This document shows, in pieces, positions 1-5,417 of a DNA stretch of 5,417 nt; positions within the stretch are counted from its first letter, which is position 1, and the number at the start of each line of letters is the position of its first letter. The stretch lies in the NCBI GenBank assembly GCA_946566415.1, contig CAMNWW010000168.1, positions 1 to 5,417 of the forward strand. Direction: 5' to 3'. The notes beneath the pieces are model-generated. The model did not search any database. It was given only the letters and a program-made list of their open reading frames with translations, and was not told the origin of the DNA. Origin of the DNA: an uncultured Lachnospiraceae bacterium. Lineage in GTDB: Bacteria > Bacillota > Clostridia > Lachnospirales > Lachnospiraceae. A program made the position numbers and the translations under genes.

Positions 1-862
1 AAGCATCGTTTCCTACCGGCATATAATGGAAATACCAGATAAAATAAGCCCCCAGATCAATCACAGAGTCAAAAAACTCTTCCGATGTTATGGATTCAAA
101 ATTCGCGCTCGTATAACATGCCGAGATTCCGAAAAACAGTTTCTTGCGATGGAGAATATCTATCGCTCTCATCACTTTCTGGTACACACCGTTTCCACGC
201 CGCCCATCCGTCGCCTCTTCAAAGCCTTCCAGGGAAATTGCCGGGATGAAATTCCCTACCCGCAGCATCTCGTCTGCAAAATTCTCATCAATCAGAGTCG
301 CGTTGGTAAAGCAGAGGAATACACAGTCTAAATGCTCTTCACATAGACGAATCAGATCCGCCTTGCGTACCAAAGGCTCTCCGCCCGTGTATATGTACAT
401 ATATACGCCGAGTTCCTTACCCTGGTGTATGATATCGTCGATTTCTTCATATGTCAGGTTCAGTTTATTTCCATATTCCGCCGCCCAGCACCCGGTGCAG
501 TGCAGGTTACATGCACTGGTGGGATCCAGCAAAATTGTCCACGGGATATTGCATCTATATTTTTTACGGCATTCTTCCTGTTTCTCCCAGCCTGCCAGGG
601 AAGCGTTGATGAAAAAATTTACTGCCGTCGTCTGCATAACATGTGGATCGATATCATTGATGATATGACGAATATACCCGTAATATGGGTGTTCTGGATT
701 CGTCATAGCCTCTCTTACAATTTTTCTCTGGGACAGCATCTCGTCCCCGGCAAATTTATCTGCCCAATCCATTAGTTTCAGAAGGTTTTTTTCAGGCTCC
801 TTATGCAGATATTTGAACGCCTGCTCCAGACCAAATTTTTTGATTGTCATTGATACATCCAT
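1..862 (-). CDS. Radical SAM domain protein of unknown substrate, N-terminal 287 residues (3' end outside window)
   Basis: The reading frame is open from an ATG at 862 to the left edge with no stop, giving 287 codons. The cluster-binding signature CNLHCTGC has Cys118, Cys122 and Cys125, which would hold the 4Fe-4S cluster that cleaves S-adenosylmethionine. The SAM-contacting GGEP motif follows at residues 160-163, and the ISLEG strand at 209-213 fits the radical SAM barrel. About 110 residues precede the signature, a mostly helical-looking segment rich in charged residues, with no signal peptide or membrane segment, so the protein is probably cytoplasmic. Met1 is chosen because AAGGAGG lies 8 bases upstream; Met5 (848) would be too far from it. 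From memory, the phrases DPTSACNLHCTGCWA and YMPVGNDA (280-287) match an uncharacterised family of roughly 450 residues common in Lachnospiraceae, with a cysteine-bearing C-terminal part that would lie off the window. The radical SAM fold is certain; the reaction and substrate are unknown. It is co-directional with gltBD, but no functional link is evident. Confidence 0.93.
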   Translation of the reverse strand, partial: MDVSMTIKKFGLEQAFKYLHKEPEKNLLKLMDWADKFAGDEMLSQRKIVREAMTNPEHPYYGYIRHIINDIDPHVMQTTAVNFFINASLAGWEKQEECRKKYRCNIPWTILLDPTSACNLHCTGCWAAEYGNKLNLTYEEIDDIIHQGKELGVYMYIYTGGEPLVRKADLIRLCEEHLDCVFLCFTNATLIDENFADEMLRVGNFIPAISLEGFEEATDGRRGNGVYQKVMRAIDILHRKKLFFGISACYTSANFESITSEEFFDSVIDLGAYFIWYFHYMPVGNDA

Positions 863-870
863 GGCAAATG

Positions 871-877
871 CCTCCTT
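871..877 (-). promoter_or_regulatory. Strong ribosome binding site for the radical SAM gene
   Basis: AAGGAGG on the minus strand is a near-perfect Shine-Dalgarno sequence, 8 bases before the ATG at 862. It decides the start between Met1 and Met5 of the radical SAM protein, because the second ATG would be 22 bases away. Confidence 0.85.
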
Positions 878-921
878 ATCCTTTCTTTGTAAGATGAATG
901 TAAGGCTTTTTTACCGGATAA

Positions 922-950
922 ACAATAGTCATTCTTCCTCTTTGTGTCTG
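922..950 (-). promoter_or_regulatory. Candidate sigma-A-type promoter for the radical SAM gene
   Basis: On the minus strand CAGACA (945-950) matches four of six bases of the -35 consensus TTGACA, and TATTGT (922-927) matches four of six of TATAAT. They are separated by exactly 17 bases. Transcription would start near 914, giving a leader of about 50 bases before the ATG at 862. Both boxes are imperfect and the surroundings are AT-rich, so a chance match is quite possible. The only other support is that the gene needs a promoter unless it is read through from gltD. Confidence 0.3.
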
Positions 951-966
951 TTTTTCAGACATTCTG
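945..966. repeat. Cluster of TGTCTG/CAGACA inverted half-sites in the gltD to radical SAM gap
   Basis: TGTCTG (945-950) and CAGACA (956-961) form a perfect 6-base inverted repeat around a 5-base homopolymer spacer. On the plus strand TCTG at 963-966 is a further half-site, giving a second, overlapping palindrome (CAGA at 956-959, three bases, TCTG at 963-966). The arms therefore alternate and could pair in either of two ways. On the minus strand the repeat is followed by CAAAGAGG rather than a U-run, so it does not look like an intrinsic terminator for gltD. One arm coincides with the candidate -35 box, which would suit an operator, but that is only inference. Confidence 0.45.
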
Positions 967-1016
967 TATTTATTTGTCTAAATTTTCCACCCTTTTCTTC
1001 TATATATCTGCCGATG

Positions 1017-2501
1017 CTACAGGTTCGTGTATCCCATCAGGGACTCGTCCGCTTCCCTGGCGGCCTCTCTCCCTTCCGCGATCGCCCACACTACCAAAGA
1101 CTGGCCTCTATGCATGTCTCCCGCCGCAAAAACTCGCTCCACGTTCGTCTGATAGGAGCCTAAAAGCGTCTCCACGTTGGTCCGTTTATCACGTTTCACA
1201 CCAAAACTGTCCGCCGCGTAAGCCTGCGCTCCTAAAAATCCTGCCGCGATGAGTACCAGGTCTGTTTTGATCTCTCTTTCGCTTCCCGCCACGGGAATCA
1301 TCGAGATACGTCCGGTCTTTTCGTCTTTTTGGGGCGTCAGACTCACAAGCTTTGCCCCGCATACCTTCCCGTCTTTGTCCTTTACAAATTCTGTCACTGT
1401 GGTCTGGTAGATACGGGGATCGCCTCCGAACATTTCGATCGCTTCCTCCTGTCCGTAGTCCGTCTTAAGTACCTTTGGCCACTCGGGCCAGGGATTATTC
1501 TTGCTCCGCTCTTCGGGAGGCTGGGGCATCATTTCGAGCTGGATAACGCTTTTTGCCCCCAGCCGGATTACGGTTCCTACACAGTCGTTCCCTGTATCTC
1601 CGCCTCCGATAACCAGCGCCGCTTTGCCTTTCGCAAGCTCATAAGGAACGTTCTCAAATTCACTGTCCAAAAGAGTCTTTGTCACCGTCTTTAGAAAATC
1701 AACTGCGAAAAAGATTCCTTCGGCATCTCTTCCCGGAACAGAAATGTCCCTTGGTTGGGATGCCCCGCACGCCAGGATCACGCGGTCGTACTGTTCCATC
1801 AGCTCCCTGCCTGTGATGTCCTTTCCAACGTCCACATTACAGATAAATTCAATGCCTTCTTCTTTCATCAGGCTGATTCTTCTGTCTATAACGCTTTTTT
1901 CCAATTTCATATTTGGAATTCCATACCGAAGAAGACCGCCCGGCCTGTCGCTTCTTTCATAGACTGTCACCAGATGCCCCCTGCTGTTAAGCTGCACTGC
2001 TGCCGCAAGACCTGCGGGGCCGCTTCCGACCACGGCGACCTTCTTCCCTGTCCTTACTGTAGGCGGCTCTGCTTTTACCAAACCATGTGAAAAAGCATAC
2101 TCAGCCACAGCTTTTTCATTGGCTTTCGTGGACACCGGCTGTGTATGCAGACCGCAGGTGCACGCCGCTTCACACAACGCCGGGCACACCCTGGAGGTAA
2201 ATTCCGGGAAGCAGTGGGTCTTTGACAGCCTGACATAGGCCTGTTCAAAATTGCCGCGGTACACCAGGTCGTTCACTTCCGGTACCAGATTGTGAAGCGG
2301 GCAGCCTGACGCCATGCCGGAAATCATCACTCCTGCCTGGCAGAAGGGCACGCCGCATTCCATACAGCGCGCCCCCTGGATGCGCTGTTCCTCCTCTGAC
2401 AGACTCTCGTGAAATTCTCTGAAATTCTTTATTCTTTCCGCCGGAGGTATGATTTTCCCCTCCCTGCGTTCATATTCCAAAAATCCTGTTGATTTTCCCA
2501 T
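1017..2501 (-). CDS. gltD: Glutamate synthase (NADPH) small subunit, GltD
   Basis: A complete 494-residue protein, the usual length for GltD. It is the NADPH-oxidising subunit of glutamate synthase, passing electrons from NADPH via FAD and iron-sulfur clusters to GltB in the cytoplasm. The N-terminal domain carries cysteines in two groups, C46-x2-C49-x4-C54 with C67, and C97, C106, C110, C114, which fit the two 4Fe-4S clusters of the family. The FAD-binding Rossmann motif GSGPAG is at residues 159-164, followed by an acidic strand end at Glu182 and RPGG at 186-189. The NADPH-binding motif GGGDTG is at 299-304, and the FAD-contacting AAGDMHRGQS at 459-468. The frame extends 16 codons further upstream to an ATG at 2549, but that start overlaps the gltB end; MGKSTGFLEY at 2501 is the typical family start and has a GGACAGGG ribosome site. 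It ends in TAG. It follows gltB by 31 bases and is presumably cotranscribed. Related FAD/Fe-S subunits exist, for example in NfnB and PreT, but the adjacent gltB settles the assignment. Confidence 0.97.
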   Translation of the reverse strand: MGKSTGFLEYERREGKIIPPAERIKNFREFHESLSEEEQRIQGARCMECGVPFCQAGVMISGMASGCPLHNLVPEVNDLVYRGNFEQAYVRLSKTHCFPEFTSRVCPALCEAACTCGLHTQPVSTKANEKAVAEYAFSHGLVKAEPPTVRTGKKVAVVGSGPAGLAAAVQLNSRGHLVTVYERSDRPGGLLRYGIPNMKLEKSVIDRRISLMKEEGIEFICNVDVGKDITGRELMEQYDRVILACGASQPRDISVPGRDAEGIFFAVDFLKTVTKTLLDSEFENVPYELAKGKAALVIGGGDTGNDCVGTVIRLGAKSVIQLEMMPQPPEERSKNNPWPEWPKVLKTDYGQEEAIEMFGGDPRIYQTTVTEFVKDKDGKVCGAKLVSLTPQKDEKTGRISMIPVAGSEREIKTDLVLIAAGFLGAQAYAADSFGVKRDKRTNVETLLGSYQTNVERVFAAGDMHRGQSLVVWAIAEGREAAREADESLMGYTNL

Positions 2502-2509
2502 GATCCATA

Positions 2510-2517
2510 CCCTGTCC
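2510..2517 (-). promoter_or_regulatory. Ribosome binding site for gltD
   Basis: GGACAGGG on the minus strand lies 8 bases before the ATG at 2501. It is moderate in strength, but its position supports that start over the upstream in-frame ATG at 2549, which would overlap the gltB stop codon. Confidence 0.6.
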
Positions 2518-2532
2518 TTTCCCAAACACCCT

Positions 2533-5417
2533 CTATGCCTTTTCCTCAATGCTGGCGTAAAAGGCCTCGATCTGCGCTTTTTCCCTGCTCATGCCCTGTT
2601 CCTCAAACTGGGAAGCAAGCTGCATTATGCGTTTGTAATCACCTGGAATGATCTTCTTGAATTTGGGAAGATATCCTTCAAAATCTTCCAATATCCGTCT
2701 TCCCTTTTCTGATCCGGTATGGGCCACATGCGCCTCGATCATAGTGCGTAGCTCCTCCCGGTCAAACTTGGTCTCCACCCTTTCTGTGAGAACCATCTCT
2801 TTATTCAGGTTCCGGTAGAGACGGCTGCCTTCGTCCAGTACATAAGCGATTCCTCCGCTCATACCTGCCGCGAAATTCTTGCCCACGGCTCCAAGCACAA
2901 CCACACGCCCGCCGGTCACATACTCGCAGCCATGCTCTCCGACGCCTTCTACCACCGCCGTCGCGCCGGAGTTCCGCACACAGAACCGCTCTCCCGCTAT
3001 CCCCGCAATATAGGCTTCTCCGCTGGTCGCTCCGTAGAGCGCCACATTCCCGATAATAATATTTTCTTCCGGAATAAACTTTGCCTTTTCCGGCGCAAAA
3101 ACCGCGAGCTTCCCTCCGGACAGGCCTTTCCCGAAATAGTCGTTCGAGTCTCCGCACAAGGAGAGGGTCAGCCCTTTCGGCAGAAACGCCCCGAAACTCT
3201 GTCCTCCCGCGCCTTCACAGTGGATTGTGATCGTGTCGCCGGGCAGCCCTTCGGGATGCTGCCTGGTGATTTCCGAACCGAGTAATGTCCCAAAGGTACG
3301 GTCTGTATTCGTCAGTTTTACACTGTACTCTTTCTTTATTCCTTCCGCGACCGCCTGACGAAGTTCTCTTCTTGCAAGCAGCTCCTTCTCATCCTTGGTT
3401 TTCTCCAGCTTAAAATCATAGGCGCAGGCCGGGTCGAACACGGAAGCTTTGCGCTCTGTCCCTTTCATGCCGTCAAGTATCAGGCTTAAGTCTATCTTCT
3501 CTTCCCTTTCAGTCAAGGTATCTTTTTTCTTCAGAAGATCCGTTCTCCCTACCATCTCGTCTATGGTTCTGACTCCCAGTTTTGCCATGTACTCCCGAAG
3601 CTGGCGCGCGATAAATAGCATGAAGTTCTCCACATACTCCGGTTTTCCCATAAAACGTTTTCTAAGCTCGGGATTTTGCGTCGCGATTCCCATAGGGCAG
3701 GTATCCAGATTGCAGACTCGCATCATCACGCACCCCAGCGTCACCAGAGGCGCTGTCGCGAATCCAAACTCTTCCGCTCCAAGAAGAGCCGCGATAGCCA
3801 CATCCCGCCCGCTCATCAGCTTGCCGTCCGTCTCGATCACAACCTGGTTTCTAAGCCCGTTCGCAAGCAAAGTCTGGTGTGTCTCCGCAAGCCCCAGCTC
3901 CCAGGGCAGTCCTGCATTGTGGATTGAGCTGATGGGGGCCGCTCCCGTACCGCCGTCATATCCGGAGATCAGGATGACCTGCGCGCCTGCCTTCGCCACG
4001 CCCGCCGCTACGGTTCCCACTCCTGCCTCGGAGACAAGCTTCACGGAAATGCGGGCATATTTATTTGCATTTTTCAAATCATAGATGAGCTGCGCCAGAT
4101 CTTCAATCGAATAGATGTCGTGATGGGGCGGCGGTGAGATCAGGCTCACTCCCGGTGTGGAGTGGCGTGTCTTTGCAATCCAGGGGTAAACCTTTCTCGC
4201 CGGAAGATGTCCGCCCTCGCCGGGCTTTGCGCCCTGCGCCATCTTGATCTGTATCTCCTTTGCACTCACCAGATAACGGCTCGTGACCCCGAACCGTCCG
4301 CTTGCCACCTGCTTGATGGCAGAGCTTTTGTCATGGTCCGTCCCCGCGGATTTAAGGCGTTCCTCACTCTCGCCGCCCTCGCCGCTGTTGGACTTGCCGT
4401 GCAGACGGTTCATGGCGACGGCAAGCGCCTCATGCGCCTCCTCGGAGATCGAGCCATAGGACATGGCTCCTGTCTTAAATCGCTTTACAATGGACCCCAC
4501 GCTTTCCACCTCTTCGATGGGTACCCCTTCTTTCGGGTAGGCAAAGTCCATCAGGCTCCGCAGATATCCTGTATTCTCCTTATCCACCAGCTTCGTATAC
4601 TCTACGAACTTTTCATAACTTCCCTCTCTGGCAGACTGCTGGAGAAGATGAATCGTCTGTGGATTGTAGCGGTGTTCTTCCCCCTGGCTTCGCATCTTAT
4701 GCCGACCTACGCTGGACCAGGTAAGATCGCTTTTCAGCCCCAGAGGGTCGAACGCTCTGGAATGCTGGGCGTCCGTCTGTGCCGCGATGTCTTTCAGAGT
4801 AATACCTCCCACACGGCTGACTGTCCCTGCAAAGTACCGGTCGATTACATCCCGGGAGATGCCCACCGCCTCAAAAATCTGGCTTCCCTGGTACGACTGT
4901 ATCGTGGAAATTCCCATTTTGGAAGCTATTTTAACGATTCCGCTCAAAATGGCATGGTCATAATCATCCACCGCCGCATAGTAATCTTTACTTACAAGTC
5001 CCTCTTCCATCAGCTCGGCAATGGTCGCATGTGCCAGATAAGGATTTACCGCGCTTGCGCCGTACCCCAGGAGCGCCGCGAAGTGGTGCACCTCCCGCGG
5101 CTCGCCGGATTCCAATACGATAGAAAGCGCCGTACACTTCTTCGTCTTCACAAGATGCTTGTGAACCGCGGATACCGCCAGCAAAGACGGAATCGCCACA
5201 TGGTTCTCATCCACTCCGCGGTCGGAAAGCACCAGGATATTCGCTCCCTCCCGGTACGCCTTATCCACCTCCACGAACAGATGCTCCATCACTCTGTCCA
5301 TGGGCGTGCTTTTATAAAAAATGATCGGCACTGTCGTCACCTTGAACCCCGGTCTTTTCATTGTCCTGATCTTCAGCATATCCAGATCTGTCAGAATCGG
5401 ATTATGGATTTTCAAGA
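2533..5417 (-). CDS. gltB: Glutamate synthase (NADPH) large subunit, GltB, C-terminal ~960 residues (5' end outside window)
   Basis: The open frame runs from the right edge to a TAG at 2533-2535. It shows 961 codons with the stop, from a family of about 1,500 residues, so roughly the first third is off the window, including the catalytic Cys1 glutamine amidotransferase domain. No start is visible; the TTG at 5413-5415 is an internal leucine. GltB uses ammonia tunnelled from glutamine to aminate 2-oxoglutarate, and the iminoglutarate is reduced by FMN to glutamate. Numbering from 5415, the central domain occupies about 1-280 and the FMN synthase domain about 300-690. The latter contains GAMSYGSIS (316-324), SNSGEGGE (342-349), KLVSE with Lys459, and GYDGGTG (485-491). 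The 3Fe-4S cysteines are Cys562, Cys568 and Cys573 in the C-x5-C-x4-CP pattern. The GXGXG beta-helix domain covers about 705-890, with glycine-rich turns such as GGQSFGAF (737-744), and a helical tail follows. All key motifs of the visible part are intact. gltD follows after 31 bases. Confidence 0.98.
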   Translation of the reverse strand, partial: LKIHNPILTDLDMLKIRTMKRPGFKVTTVPIIFYKSTPMDRVMEHLFVEVDKAYREGANILVLSDRGVDENHVAIPSLLAVSAVHKHLVKTKKCTALSIVLESGEPREVHHFAALLGYGASAVNPYLAHATIAELMEEGLVSKDYYAAVDDYDHAILSGIVKIASKMGISTIQSYQGSQIFEAVGISRDVIDRYFAGTVSRVGGITLKDIAAQTDAQHSRAFDPLGLKSDLTWSSVGRHKMRSQGEEHRYNPQTIHLLQQSAREGSYEKFVEYTKLVDKENTGYLRSLMDFAYPKEGVPIEEVESVGSIVKRFKTGAMSYGSISEEAHEALAVAMNRLHGKSNSGEGGESEERLKSAGTDHDKSSAIKQVASGRFGVTSRYLVSAKEIQIKMAQGAKPGEGGHLPARKVYPWIAKTRHSTPGVSLISPPPHHDIYSIEDLAQLIYDLKNANKYARISVKLVSEAGVGTVAAGVAKAGAQVILISGYDGGTGAAPISSIHNAGLPWELGLAETHQTLLANGLRNQVVIETDGKLMSGRDVAIAALLGAEEFGFATAPLVTLGCVMMRVCNLDTCPMGIATQNPELRKRFMGKPEYVENFMLFIARQLREYMAKLGVRTIDEMVGRTDLLKKKDTLTEREEKIDLSLILDGMKGTERKASVFDPACAYDFKLEKTKDEKELLARRELRQAVAEGIKKEYSVKLTNTDRTFGTLLGSEITRQHPEGLPGDTITIHCEGAGGQSFGAFLPKGLTLSLCGDSNDYFGKGLSGGKLAVFAPEKAKFIPEENIIIGNVALYGATSGEAYIAGIAGERFCVRNSGATAVVEGVGEHGCEYVTGGRVVVLGAVGKNFAAGMSGGIAYVLDEGSRLYRNLNKEMVLTERVETKFDREELRTMIEAHVAHTGSEKGRRILEDFEGYLPKFKKIIPGDYKRIMQLASQFEEQGMSREKAQIEAFYASIEEKA

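Noticed and set aside
390..403. Perfect 14-base palindrome TATATGTACATATA
   Set aside because: It lies inside the radical SAM coding sequence and follows from the codons of the VYMYIY stretch just before the GGEP motif, so no regulatory role is needed.
26..775. Plus-strand open frames of 101, 174 and 116 codons at the left end
   Set aside because: They lie antisense to the radical SAM gene, overlap one another in different frames, have no recognisable domain and lack good ribosome sites. The minus-strand frame carries clear catalytic motifs.
945..961. The TGTCTG-5-CAGACA hairpin as an intrinsic terminator of gltD
   Set aside because: The stem is only six base pairs and the following minus-strand bases are CAAAGAGG, without a U-run.
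813..1252. Plus-strand open frames of 116 and 102 codons across the gap and the end of gltD
   Set aside because: They run antisense into the gltD coding sequence, have composition expected of reverse-complement translation and show no family resemblance.
2801..3157. Minus-strand 118-codon frame, very rich in arginine
   Set aside because: It is an out-of-frame reading of the glycine-rich beta-helix region of gltB; the arginine richness comes from shifted GGN and GCN codons.
3449..4084. Plus-strand open frame of 211 codons opposite gltB
   Set aside because: It is the reverse shadow of the FMN domain of gltB. Long antisense frames are common opposite GC-richer coding sequence, and the sense strand has intact motifs throughout.
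1..5417. CRISPR arrays, tRNA or rRNA genes, insertion sequences, or a defence-type cluster
   Set aside because: I saw no spaced direct repeats, no tRNA or rRNA-like segment, no transposase motif and no terminal inverted repeats. Apart from the 154-base gap and the 31-base spacer, the window is filled by three metabolic or enzymatic genes.

Overview
The window is densely coding and every supported gene lies on the minus strand. Reading in the direction of transcription (high to low coordinates) it holds three genes. The first is the 3' two-thirds of gltB, the large subunit of NADPH-type glutamate synthase, cut by the right edge. The second is a complete gltD, the small subunit, starting 31 bases after the gltB stop. 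After a 154-base gap comes the 5' part of a radical SAM enzyme gene, cut by the left edge.

The source looks like an anaerobic Firmicute of the Clostridia, most likely Lachnospiraceae. This is an inference from the protein style (GltD with the long linker between its third and fourth N-terminal cysteines, and a radical SAM protein resembling a family I remember from gut Lachnospiraceae), the strong AAGGAGG ribosome site and a moderate GC content. No taxonomic marker is present, so genus cannot be given.

GltB and GltD form one enzyme. GltD takes electrons from NADPH through FAD and its iron-sulfur clusters. GltB receives them on its 3Fe-4S cluster and FMN, and uses them to turn 2-oxoglutarate plus glutamine-derived ammonia into glutamate. 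The visible part of GltB holds the second half of the central domain, the complete FMN synthase domain and the GXGXG beta-helix domain. The N-terminal glutamine amidotransferase domain lies beyond the right edge. The two genes have the spacing of an operon.

The gap at 863-1016 has no convincing intrinsic terminator. It does contain a compact cluster of TGTCTG/CAGACA half-sites overlapping a weak sigma-A-like promoter candidate, then a strong ribosome site for the radical SAM gene. That gene is the least understood item here: its CxxxCxxC and GGEP motifs are clear, but its substrate is unknown. Nothing in the window amounts to a clearly new system. The best leads are the radical SAM protein and the small palindrome cluster in front of it.
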